From the NCBI GenBank assembly GCA_029747015.1, contig JAKOGI010000104.1, forward strand, positions 496,001-560,000: a stretch of 64,000 nt of DNA, written 5' to 3'. Positions within the stretch are counted from its first letter, which is position 1. Each line of letters starts with the position of its first letter. The stretch comes from Carnegiea gigantea (taxonomy: Eukaryota; Streptophyta; Magnoliopsida; Caryophyllales; Cactaceae). Shown here piece after piece: positions 33,891 to 46,164 of the stretch. A model generated the notes under the pieces. The model was given only the letters and a program-made list of their open reading frames with translations, did not search any database and was not told the DNA's origin. Position numbers and translations under genes: made by a program.

Positions 33891-35631
33891 GAAAAACAGT
33901 CGACCATGCTATTGAGTTGGAGACGGGGGCTAAGCCATCCGCATTTCCTCCTTACTGTATGGCACCTCTGGAGCTCGAGGAGCTAAGGAGACAATTGAAG
34001 GAGCTACTCAATGCCGGTTACATTCGTCCCTCTAAATCTCCTTATGGTGCGCCGGTATTATTCGAAAGAAAGATTATGGTTCTCTTCGTCTATTCATCGA
34101 CTATCGGACCCTCAATAAGGTCACTATCAAGAACAAGTATCTCATTCCTCGCATCGATAACTTGTTTGATCAATTTGGAGATGCAAGGTACTTTACGAAG
34201 CTCGATTTGAGGAGTGGGTACTATCAAGTCCGCATAGCCGAAGGGGATGAGCCAAAGACGGCATGTGTGACACGTTATGGTTCGTATGAGTTCCTTATCA
34301 TGCCCTTTGGCCTCACAAATGCACCGGCCACATTTTGCACCCTCATGAACAAGATACTTGCTCCTTTCCTTGATCGCTTCGTGGTTGTTTATCTTGATGA
34401 CATTGTCATTTATAGCAAGTCCTTGGAGGAGCATGTGGGATACTTGTGAGAAGTGTTCTGAACTTTGAGAGACAACCAACTTTATGTAAAGAAAGAAAAG
34501 TGCTCCTTCGCACAAGAAGAGATGCCTTTCTTGGGTCACATCATTAGTAGAGGCAAGCTACGCATAGATCCGACAAAGGTCAAGGCCATCCTTGAATGGG
34601 AGCTACCAACAAAAGTCACCGAGTTAAGGTCTTTCTTTGGTTTGATGAACTATTACTGATGGTTCATCAAGGGCTATTCCACGATAGCCGCCCCTCTCAC
34701 CAACTTGTTGAAGAAAGGAAGAGGATGGATATGGAACCAAGAATGCCAACATGCCTTTGATGCCTTGAAGAAGACCATCACCGAGGAGCCCGTTCTCTCT
34801 CTCCCCGACCTCAATAAGCCTTTTGAACTACACACGAATGCTTCTGACTTTGCCATTGGCGGTGTCTTGATGCAAGATGGTCATCCTATTGCCTTTGAGA
34901 GCCGGAAGCTTAATGACATCGAGAGGCGGTACACGGTCTAAGAGAAGGAGATGACCGCGGTTATACATTGTCTCCGCACATGGAGGCATTACTTACTCGG
35001 GAGTAAGTTCACAATCAAGACTGATAATGTAGCCACAAGCTACTTTCAAATTCAAAAGAAGCTTACTCCTAAGCAAGCTCGGTGGCAGGACTTCCTAGCG
35101 GAGTTCGATTACATCATTGAGTATAAGCCGGGACGTGCCAACCTAGTAGCCGATGCTTTGAGTCGTAAGGGTGAACTTGCCAACGTTAGTGGACCTCAAA
35201 GCAACTTGCGGGACCGAATCAAGGAGGGACTCCATTATGATTCTCTTGCCCAGACTATCATCCAGCTTGTCAAAGAGGGCAAGACTCGAAGATTTCGGGT
35301 GAAAGATGGCTTGATCTTTACCAAGAGCAAGTGCATCTATGTTCCTTCATATGACAACCTCCGATAGGAGGTCATGAAGGAGTGTCATGATAGCAAGTGG
35401 GCGGGTCATCCGGGCATACACCGCACACTTGCCCTTATGGAAAAATCCTACTATTGGCCTCACTTGAAGGATGATGTCGAGGCCTATGTGAAAACTTGTC
35501 TTGTGTGTCAACAAGACAAGATAGAGGAAGGAGCACCTGCAGAACTTCTAGAGCCTCTCCCCGTTCCCGAAAGACCGTGGGAGAGTATTTCTATGGACTT
35601 CATCGTGGGCTTACCCACGAGTGATGGGTGC
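33891..35631 (+). pseudogene. chromovirus 2 RT-RNase H-integrase N-terminal remnant
   Basis: Coding resumes with the pre-RT linker (VDHAIELE) and [22 protein letters not shown] (near 34195), [15 protein letters not shown], and the catalytic box [11 protein letters not shown] (near 34390). A TGA interrupts at 34447 and again near 34657. RNase H reads HTNASDFAIGGVLMQDG (near 34830) to KPGRANLVADALSRK. Integrase starts with a HHCC zinc region (SKWAGHPGIHRT, CLVCQQDK) and the first catalytic block SMDFIVGLP (near 35594). Sequence conservation is better than in chromovirus 1 or copia A. Coding is cut at about 35631 by a DNA transposon. Confidence 0.88.
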
Positions 35632-35641
35632 AACTGGATGC

Positions 35642-36723
35642 AGGGGTGTTCATTAAATGATACCGGTGCAGACCGGACCGAACCGGACCGGACCGAGGTC
35701 TTTCGGTTCGGTCCTCGGTCCTGTCCATTTCTGTTTTCGGACTTCGGTCTGGTCCGGGTTTGGACCGGCCGGACCGGTCATTGGACCGAACCGGACCGAT
35801 TTGAATTAAAATTTTTTCACCCTTTTCCCCCCGGTTAGCCTGTTGTCGTGTTGCGTGTTGCCCTTTCTTCTTTCACATTTCTCACTTCTCCTTCTCGAGT
35901 TCTCGGTCTCCATTCTCCAATCTCCAATCTCCACTCCAGTCATATTCTTCTTCTTTGCTCAATCTCTCGTCTGTCCTCGCTCAGCTCTCGCTCTGTACTC
36001 TCTGCCCACCCTCTCGAGTGTCTGCTTCGCATCTGCTCTGCCTCTCATCTCTGCGTGACTGCCTCGAGGCTCGATCTACTCTTCTCTCCACCGGTCAACG
36101 GCCGGTGGCTTCCGCCTTTCGGTGTGGCGTGTAATTTGGTTGAGGTATGCTTGGATTTATTGATTGTATTATTTTGGGTTGTGATTTGAATTTCCTAGGG
36201 TTTTTGTGCGATTTCTTTTCTAGGGTTTTCAGAACTGAAATCTGAGATGTTAATTCGCCTGTGTTGCAAATTGCAATGGTTTGATGGCTATCGTGATATC
36301 AGATTTGGTACTTGAGTAAACGATGTGTCATTTAAAAGATGAATTGAAGTTCTCACTCTATCTTTGATTGGTTTTGTGTTCGATTGTTCTGGGTTGTTGA
36401 TTGTGGCCATTTTCGGCCATGAGTTCTTTGATTTTTCTAGGTCTTGACTATTGTGGCTTTTAGTTCGATTTGTCGTTTACTTGGTCTGATTTCCTTTATT
36501 CCATTCTCAATCTCCCCCTCGTTCTGATTCATATGGTTCAGTGTTGGGTACACTGCCTGCTGCCAGGATTGGACTGGTCCAGATTTGGTCCGGTCCGGGT
36601 TTTGACCGATTCGGTCCGGTATGGACCGTATTCCAATCGGTCTGGTCCTCGGTCCTCCCCCTAGCATTTTTTCGATCCTCGGTCCAGCCAGTTCGGTCTG
36701 GTCCTGGACCGATGAACACCCCT
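35642..36723. mobile_element. MULE-like non-autonomous element with gene-like interior
   Basis: A 1082-bp insertion with perfect 12-bp terminal inverted repeats (AGGGGTGTTCAT at the left; ATGAACACCCCT at the right), extended by GGACCGG-rich subterminal sequence on both sides. It is flanked by a 10-bp duplication, AACTGGATGC (35632-35641) and AATTGGATGC (36724-36733), differing by one C/T transition. A 9-11-bp duplication points to Mutator-like elements. Between the subterminal repeats, 35840-36250 is pyrimidine-rich, TCTC-rich and then GTATGCTTGG/CTAGGGTTT-containing, as in a plant gene's 5' leader and first intron. It may be a Pack-MULE carrying a captured gene fragment. Confidence 0.75.
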
Positions 36724-36733
36724 AATTGGATGC

Positions 36734-37770
36734 TTGTCGTGGTGGATTGATACTCTAAGTATGCCACCTTTATTCCCGCACCCAAGGAATGTTTTGCTGA
36801 GCAAGCTGCCCATTTATTCTTTAAACATGTGGTAAATTATTGGGGCTCGCCTCGGTCCATTGTAAGTGACCGGGACACTCGTTTTGCCGGGCGTTTTTGG
36901 ACGGAGTTGTTCAAGCTCATGGGTTCCAAGCTCAACTTCTCCACCAGTTTCCACCTGCAGAGTGATGGACAAATTGAGAGGGTCAATGCTCTCTTGGAGC
37001 TTTACCTAAGGCACTTTGTGAGTGCCAACTAAAGAGATTGGGCAAAGTTACTGGATGTTACCCAATTCTCCTCCAACTTGCAAAAGAGCCAGTCCATAGG
37101 CCAAAGTCCGTTCGAGATTATCACAGGACAGCAACCGTTGACCCCGAGTTCTCTTGCAATAGGTTAAAAGGGACCAAGCCCACTAGCCTACAAGTTTGCC
37201 AAGGATTGGAATGACCAAGTGGGGGTAGCACGAGCTTACTTGGAGAAGACCTCTAAGAAAATGAAGAAGTGGGCTGACAAGAAAAGGCATCTGAGAGAGC
37301 TCCAAGTAGGGGACCTCGTGCTTGTTAAAATGTATAACCACGCGAGGTTAGCTGGTTGACATCGATGCCTTATTCATCGATACGAAGGTCCCTTTTATAT
37401 CATTAGGAAGGTGGGAGCACAAGCTTATAAGGTAGAATTGCCTCCCAAGATAAAGTACCACCCAATCTTCCATGTAAGTCTACTTAAGCCTTATCATAGA
37501 GATAACGTGGATCCAAGTCAAGGCATCTCTCGCCGGGCACCGTTGGGCATGAAAGTCCAACATGACAAGGAAGTGAAAGAAGTCTTAGCCGATTAGGTGG
37601 TGCATCATTCCAACCAATCGCCAACACATGAACTCCTTGTCGAGTGGAAAGGTCTACACGAGAGCGAGGCTAGTTGGAGCCCGTTCAACACTTATGGCAA
37701 TTCAAGGAGCATATCCAATAGTTTGAGGACACGAAAGCAACGAGGACGTTGTCAGAATAGGTGGGGGAGG
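36734..37770 (+). pseudogene. chromovirus 2 integrase C-terminal and chromodomain remnant
   Basis: The integrase core continues across the MULE insertion: the second catalytic Asp in IVSDRDTRFAGRFW (near 36860) and the Glu block SDGQIERVN (near 36961). A TAA follows at 37030, and more stops near 37166 and 37358. The C-terminal part has the GPFYIIRKVG and HPIFHVSLLKPYH blocks typical of Ty3/gypsy integrase tails. A chromodomain then reads LLVEWKGLHESEASWSPFN (near 37633). The purine tract and 3' LTR follow directly. Confidence 0.85.
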
Positions 37771-37771
37771 A

Positions 37772-38187
37772 TGTCACGGTCCACTTTCGGAACACTCCAG
37801 AATGCCCTGGAATCTTCTAGATTTCTCTAGAGATTATTCTAGTATGTTCCACATGGTTCTAGATCATTCTACACTTGTATAGACTGTAAGATATTTGCAT
37901 AGAGAATTCTGGATACACAATGTTAGCCATTGGATCCATTAAGGAGGTGGAAGTGTATAAATACCCCCAAGGGGGTCATTTGTAACCAAGCATTCAAGAA
38001 CAATATAAGAGCATTCTCCCAAACCCTTTCTCTTTCTAAGTTCCCTAAGAGTGTGAGTGTGCTTACTTAACTTTTCCACATCTAAGTCAAGCATCCTTAA
38101 GGCTTACTAGCAAACAAAGCAAGAGTTTCACGCAAAGTTTGGTAGGCCATACGGGTTTAAGTTTGAGTGAATTATCACCCCATGATA
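37772..38187 (+). repeat. 3' LTR of chromovirus 2
   Basis: 416 bp, starting TGTCACGG and ending ATGATA where the 5' LTR ends GTGACA. Differences from the 5' LTR are dominated by C/T and G/A changes plus two small indels. Confidence 0.9.
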
Positions 38188-38191
38188 CCTA

Positions 38192-40170
38192 GCAATGTTC
38201 TGCCTATCTCTAAGCCTAATATGCTTGCTAGTAGCTCATTTTTTCTCCTATATCATCTTTCCCTGCTACTGGCCCTTCGCCCACAGCCCAACTCGTTTTC
38301 GTGTCTGTTTTGTCTGCCTCTACAGCCAAAGGCCCACCTGCTTCTAGGCCCACTAGCGAGGACCCAGTTCCTCGATCTTTCTCTCCTACTATGTCTGCAA
38401 GCGCCGTTTCTTCCCTTCCTGACTTTGGGCTCCGGCCTAATAGCATTCTCCAAACCCATAGCTCGCTTATTTTGTTGCCAAGTTCTGCCAGCCCATTTCT
38501 TCTGTGTCTTCACAGCCCATAGATACCAATGAGATCGATCCACTTCTTAGCCTGTCTCTTGCATTGCCCCAAGCCTATTTCCCACTAATCCTCACCCTAT
38601 GCAAACCCGTGCTAAGAGTGACATTCGTAAACCCAAAGTTCTTTTGTCTCTTAACACTTGTACGACTTGAGCTTACTTCTTTTTTGAAAGCAATTAAAGA
38701 TTCCAAATGGAAAGAGGCAAAGTCAGGAGAGTTTAATGACTTACTTACCAATAACACTTAGGACTTAATTCCACCCCAATCTGGACAGAATTTGATGAGT
38801 TATAAGTGGGTTTATAGAGTTAAGTTTAATTCTGATGGATCACTACAAAGATATAAGGCCTTGCATCTTTGGCAATTACCAATGGGCTGATATTGATTAC
38901 CGTGAGACATTCAGGCCAATTGTCAAACCGCTGCCATTTGTCTTGCTTTGTCACTTGCCCTCACTCACCATTGACCTATTCAACAACAAGACGTTGAGAA
39001 TGCCTTTCTTTATGGAAATCTTATTGAAGAAGTTTACATGAAACAATCTCCTGAATTTGTTCATCTTAAATATCCTCATTATGTTTGCAAACTCAGAAAG
39101 GCAATTTATAGACTCAAATAGGTTCCTCACGCTTTTCTTCTATCTCATGGTTTTGTTGGTAGCCAAGTCGACACTTCCATGTTTGTTTACCACCATGGTA
39201 CGGCCACTATGATTTTGCTTCTCTATGTCTTCTCACAGGTAGTTTCTGTTTTGTCCTTCATAACTTTATCTCTTTGCTTTCTTATCAGGTGCTACGAAGG
39301 ACTTGGGCGACTTGCATTATTTTTGGGTATTCAGGTGGGACAAAGTTCTAAAGACATGTTTCTGACCCAGCAAAAATATGTTCTTGATCTTATTTCTAAA
39401 TTTCATATGCATACTACTAAACCTATTCATACCCCATCTCTTTCTCTGATTTTTTGACTCTTATAGATAGAGAGTTACTAGTAGACCCCTCTGAGTACAG
39501 AAGTACGGTAGGTACATTGCAACATTTGGCTATGATGAAACTTGATATTGCCTGTACAATTCACGGAGTTTTCCAAATTATGCATGATCCCCATACTACT
39601 CACCTATACGTTAAGCGTATTTTCAGGTACTTGTAGTGTACTTTAGATTATGCTTCAACTTTATCCTGCTTCTTCCCTTTCTCTCATTGTTGCATATTCT
39701 GATACTGATTGGACTAACTGTAAGGATACTTGTCGCTCTACCACTAGTTATGCGGTGTTTTTTGGTCATAATCTTATTTCCTAGCACTCTAAGAAGCAAC
39801 TTATTGTTTCTAATCATCTACTGAAATTGCGTATCGGACTGTTGTCGTACTTGTATATATAGTTACAGAAACCATTTGGAACCATAAGCTTCTTAGTGAC
39901 GTTGGCGTTCATCTCTTAGGACCTATCAAAGTCTACTGTGACAATGTTAGTGCTTCCTCCATTGCTATCATTCCCATTCATTATGATCATATCAAACACA
40001 TAGTTGTTAATTATCATTTTGTCTTTGAACAGGTTGCTCATGGAGATCTAGTGGTTCCTTATATTCCTACTAAACTTCAATTAGATGATATTTTCATAAA
40101 GGGATTGTCTTCTAAATTATTTGATTTCTTTAGGGTCAATCTATCTGCAATCTCCTCGAACATATTGAGG
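38192..40170 (+). pseudogene. copia A RT-RNase H remnant
   Basis: Right half of copia A. RT fragments include a frame ending YKWVYRVKFNSDGS (near 38800) and one reading GDLHYFLGIQV-like text near 39306. Further on, LVDPSEYRSTVGTLQHLA (near 39480) and RNase H text AYSDTDWTNCKDTCRSTTSY (near 39690) are followed by VYCDNVSASS (near 39930) and KGLSSKLFDFFRVNL (near 40100). The YVDD region near 39220 is replaced by unrelated sequence after LLYV, a local rearrangement. Numerous stops. Confidence 0.8.
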
Positions 40171-40173
40171 GGG

Positions 40174-40288
40174 CGTAAGAGGGTATATAGGACAAATATG
40201 TGATTTTTGTATCTGTATTTACCTTAATTATTATTATAAATATAGCACCAGACCGTCCAGTTGGAGTAGCCTCACAATTACGTTCACA
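40174..40288 (+). repeat. 3' LTR of copia A
   Basis: 115 bp aligned with the 5' LTR and ending ATTACGTTCACA. The left boundary is set by the purine tract. Confidence 0.75.
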
Positions 40289-41175
40289 ACAATGAATAAT
40301 GATGTTTTTGGAAGAAGTAGAATATGGCTGCTATGGGATTCAATGTGAGGGAAGTTAAATAATACTTTAAAAAGTTAAGTATTAAAAATAACATTTACCT
40401 ATATATGTTGAGGGAGTTATATGATAATATTTCTTGAACAAGGAAGAATGTAATTCTAACAATAAGAAAACAAAATGATAAAAAAGAGAACTAGGCTAGA
40501 ATGATTGGCCTAATTTAGCTAAATGAAAGGATAAAAGCAAAGAGAAGTACAAAATATATATATATATCAAACCGGTGTAAGAACTTCCCGGAGGGAGGAC
40601 GGTGCAAACAGGAGCACAAAAAAATAGGAATGAAAAAAAAAAAAGGAACGTTAAAAAAGATCCAAAACTATATCTAATACCAATGCCCCCAAAATTCCAT
40701 CATTAGGAAGGGTGTGGGGGAAGAGGATCTGATGTAGCAGTTTTACCCTTAATTATAAAATCACCGAGATTGATTCTGATTGACTGTAAATTTTAAAACT
40801 GTAGACTACGTTAACTCCACGCAGAAAACGATAAAGACAGGAAAAGCAAAGAAAAGCACCAAAATTATGGGAAAAGGGTGTTGCTAAGATTTGAACTCTA
40901 GACCACCAATTATGATAGGATTGACTAGTACTAGTGCAATCATTAACACAAAGGTCCAAGATAGTGCAGAATTTTGCAATTAAGCTATATGAACATAGCT
41001 ACTGTATCATGTTTAAGCCTATCTAGATCGGGGACTACAATATGTAAGGATTATTTCACCTAACAAACATATTATTTTACCCAACATGCCCACAATCTGA
41101 TGCAAATGGTACATTTGCAACTATAATATAATATTGATAATGTATATCATATATCTAAAAATGTGTAATCACACT

Positions 41176-41294
<119 letters not shown>

Positions 41295-41633
41295 AGTTTC
41301 ATGGCTTAGACATTTTTAGACAACTCTGCCGATAAAATATTAAAATTGGATGGTCGGTTTGAACATCGTGTTGACTAGATAATATTTTCAATTTTCTACA
41401 TGTCAGTCTTTAAATAATTTCAATAATAGATATCGCATTGTAAAAACATCCAAAAATTTACATCATTTAATTAACGATATAGTTGTTGCCACAGAGTCAT
41501 TATTCCCCTATAATGAGATCTCAACTTAGAGCTTTTGAGTAGGCAGAATTTATGTTAGAAAAACTCTATGATTAAGAATTAACTCAGCTCTAACTTATGG
41601 AAAATTAAATATTCAACTTTCTCTCCAAGTTAT

Positions 41634-41635
<2 letters not shown>

Positions 41636-41690
<55 letters not shown>
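41636..41690. repeat. TA microsatellite
   Basis: About 55 bases of (AT)n, 380 bases upstream of the RPS27 start region. Confidence 0.95.
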
Positions 41691-41698
<8 letters not shown>

Positions 41699-41831
41699 AT
41701 AAGATCTACCCATTAAAGAATATAAAATGTGAGGGAGAGTGTTTTTTTTTTTTTTTTTTTGGGGAAAAAAAAATCCTCCACAATTTCGGGAATACTAGGT
41801 TTAGCGCTGAGAGTCTAAAATACTAGCTCAA

Positions 41832-41970
41832 AGCCCAGCTGATACGGAAGATCCGGCCCATTCGGATCATGTGGAATTACAGCGGACAATCTTGGGCCTC
41901 GCTAGATCGGACGGCTCACAGTAAACCGACTTCCTTTGTAATATATGTATCATCCCCAAGAAGAAACCCT
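41832..41970 (+). promoter_or_regulatory. RPS27 promoter: three site II elements and a telo-box-like motif
   Basis: Site II motifs (TGGGCC/T) occur at 41832-41837 (AGCCCA, reverse), 41855-41860 (GGCCCA, reverse) and 41893-41898 (TGGGCC). A telo-box-like AAACCCT lies at 41964-41970. Site II plus telo boxes are well known in promoters of plant cytosolic ribosomal protein genes, where TCP-type factors act. The spacing, 95-235 bases before the ATG, is as expected. The following leader is pyrimidine-rich (TTCCCTTCGCCGCTCCTAC). Confidence 0.7.
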
Positions 41971-42064
41971 CGCACAAGTCTGTGTTCCCTTCGCCGCTCC
42001 TACATTGAGATTTCAGAGAGTCTTCTCGTTCTCTCTCCTCTGTTCGCCGCTCTCTTCTGCCAAG

Positions 42065-43609
<1,545 letters not shown>

Positions 43610-44510
43610 ATGATTACTTCCACAATATATCCAGTCTGAATAGAATGTGCACTTAGTTTTAAGGGATGGCGGGGAACTGAAGCATCTTTTTGTCCTTTGA
43701 AAAAGTAGTTAAAAATTTTGCGGGGTGTTTAGTATGGCTTAAACCGAATAGCAGCTGCAGTTTGATGAGTTGAACCTGATTTTGTTTGAAGTTCTATGGC
43801 ATTATTATTGGAGATTTTGAGTCTTGCCACAGTTTGTTATTGTTAGTTTACTTGTTCTACCTTTGTGATATTCTTGAATATGCGTGGGAAATGGTAAATG
43901 TTGTGGCTTAAACCTCCTGTGCGGAGTACATGTTTGAGTGCGGAATCCCCCTGAAGTGTTGTGGCGGCAGCTCGAATATGTTGTGTATTTGTGATCGTCG
44001 AGACCTTCTTGCTCAAGATGTTACAGTTGAAATTAGAGAAGTTGAATACAGTGCCACCGTAAGTGACTGGAGTAATTGTGCTGCTGGAAAAGAATGGTCA
44101 GAAAAGCTGTCTGTTATCCCAAGTTTTGCGATTTCAAACTTTATCACAAGGTAGGCTTATTATACCAGATAATAGACTGGTTTTGCAAAGTATGTGTTAG
44201 ATTCACTAATGATTGGTAGGTATGCGGTCAAGACAGTTTTTGTGTTTTGATTGTATGGTCGAAGAAGTTACAACACAATGCAACTAGGAGGGGCGTGGAA
44301 GCCTGGGAGGAGGGTATGAGGATGGCTTGTTTATTTTTCTTTTTCAGTATTCGCACTTCTGTTTTAGTAGATTTGAGTTGCTTGTCCAAATGGATAAAAA
44401 TCTGTCATAAATTTTTACCCTGCATAAGCTTGAGTTCAAAGCTTTGCTCAAGAGGAAAAGGTAATGGATCTTATTAACACAATTAGCTAAAATGGCAACA
44501 AAGGCATATG
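43610..44510. other. RPS27 3' region and spacer
   Basis: The first 300 bases or so are presumably 3' untranslated sequence. No further gene was found. The short open frame at 43930-44154 resembles no family known to me. Confidence 0.4.
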
Positions 44511-44513
44511 TTA

Positions 44514-44859
44514 GAGCATATGCAATGCAAGGATTGCGAGCTAAAAATTTGGTTCATGTTCTAAGCAATATCATATATCAGTGATCAGTTTTGCTCATCC
44601 CACGGTCCAGTTTACGATTATGATCTGCACCCCGCATATTTTCTCTCTCGTTTTTTTGCCAACTAAGCTTTTAAAAATCTAAAACCCAATAATATGGTGG
44701 TAGTAATAGTGGGGTTTATAAAATATTATTTTATTTGGTGATCAAGTTAGTGATCCATAGAATGTAGAGAAAAAAAAGAAAGTTTGACTTGTGAGATGAT
44801 ATGGAGGGTGTGGGCCCTCACTTATGATCCAAAATTATGGATCACAATTGCATATGCTC
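44514..44859. mobile_element. Tourist-like (PIF/Harbinger) MITE 2
   Basis: A 346-bp element with a TTA duplication (44511-44513 and 44860-44862) and a perfect 13-bp inverted repeat GAGCATATGCAAT at both ends. No coding capacity. The ends are related to, but better preserved than, those of the element at 24470-24823. Confidence 0.78.
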
Positions 44860-45353
44860 TTAGATTCAATAATAGTTAGCAGGTATTTGGTCTATAAAGT
44901 TGTGATATGGTAAAACTAGGAGTGAAAAAAAGAGGTAAGAGAATGGTTTCTTTATTTTCTAAAAAAAGGTTTTTGGTTTTTACGCTTCTATTTACATGAG
45001 TAGAGCTACCATTGTATCATAAAGGGATAAAGATCAATCAGGGACTTTGCTTACTAGTAGCTAAAATAGTAACAATTTGTTCAGTTGCCCTTGATTGTAA
45101 TAAATAGGAGGGGAATAATTTCAAATGGATGTATCTAATGCATTCCTTCATGGCAGCTTTGGGGCAGAAATTTACATGAAACCTCTTCCCATGTATGATC
45201 TTCCCAAACCCAATATTGTTTGCAGACTCATAAAGTTGCTCTATGGATGAAGGCAAGCCCCCTGTCAATGCAGTGGTGGATTTTCTTAGGAAAAGATGGG
45301 GTCCTTGGATCCCACTCTTAAAAAAAAATCTTTATTTTCCTATATCAAATTAA

Positions 45354-45458
<105 letters not shown>

Positions 45459-46164
45459 GACCCCATGTGACTTACATTTGTAAATATTTATTGAAGCTTG
45501 GAATCTTGCACCATATAGATATATATCTATTCAGCTATTCTCGCAATCCAACAAAAGACATTGGTATACTCAAAGAATTAAAATAAGGTATTTATTGTTT
45601 TATTAAGTGGAAAAGTTTTCACCACACAAATTACTCTACAATTTAGACTCTCTACCTACCTCCAAAAGCTATAACATATCTGTTGTATTTTGCTCTTCCA
45701 TGGCTGCCGCTTGAAGGGGAAAAAAAAAAGCTTCAAAGTATCTCCTATAAGTTCCCCCCCCTCTCTCTCTCTCTCTCTAAATTTGTCTTTATAATTTCCA
45801 TTTTTTGAGTCTTTAATTTATACTTCCAGCTTCTGATTGTTTGTTTTGTGTATTTTTTGTTGCTTTCTCATCCTTATATTGTGAAATTTTGAATTGAGAA
45901 TTTAGTTTGAGATTTATTTTTTCTCTGTTGTTTAAATAATTCATGAGATTTGTGAATTCTTCTTTGACCCGTCAAAAGTCTTAGCTTCTAGGTTCTGATA
46001 TTGCTAGGTTGTTGGTGAAAATTGAATTACTTAAATTGAGTATTGTTTGTTGGATTGGGGAGCATTTGGAAATTGGGATTTCGTTTTGGTTTATTCAATG
46101 GAATTGGAGATATAATGACATATAATAATCAATTCATGGTTTATGTGCTTAATTTTGCAGATAA

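Larger units (their letters stand above)
28306..38187 (+). mobile_element. Ty3/gypsy chromovirus 2, nested in copia A
   Basis: A 9.9-kb span: about 5.4 kb of element plus two later insertions. LTRs at 28306-28722 and 37772-38187 begin TGTCACGG, and the first ends CCGTGACA, giving an 8-bp inverted terminus. A perfect Met-tRNA primer-binding site follows the 5' LTR and a G-rich purine tract (GTGGGGGAGGA, ending 37771) precedes the 3' LTR. The flank is CCCTA (28301-28305) on the left and CCTA (38188-38191) on the right, a target duplication missing one C. Gag, protease, RT, RNase H, integrase and a chromodomain are present in order, with several stops. LTR differences are mostly transitions. Confidence 0.92.
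25207..40288 (+). mobile_element. Ty1/copia element A, split by nested insertions
   Basis: Old copia retrotransposon with short LTRs (120 bp at 25207-25326, 115 bp at 40174-40288). A perfect initiator-Met primer-binding site follows the first, and a purine tract (ATTGAGGGGG, about 40164-40173) precedes the second. The order gag, protease, integrase, then RT and RNase H is copia-type. Coding DNA is interrupted at 28305/38188, in the linker between integrase and RT, by chromovirus 2. Removing 28306-38187 rejoins the two halves in the right domain order. All frames carry stops. Short LTRs are typical of Ale-like copia lineages; no matching target duplication was found, in keeping with great age. 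Confidence 0.85.

Noticed and set aside
25202..40293. Target duplication for copia A
   Set aside because: The five bases before the 5' LTR (TGGTA) and after the 3' LTR (ACAAT) do not match at any small shift I tried, so I report no duplication for it.
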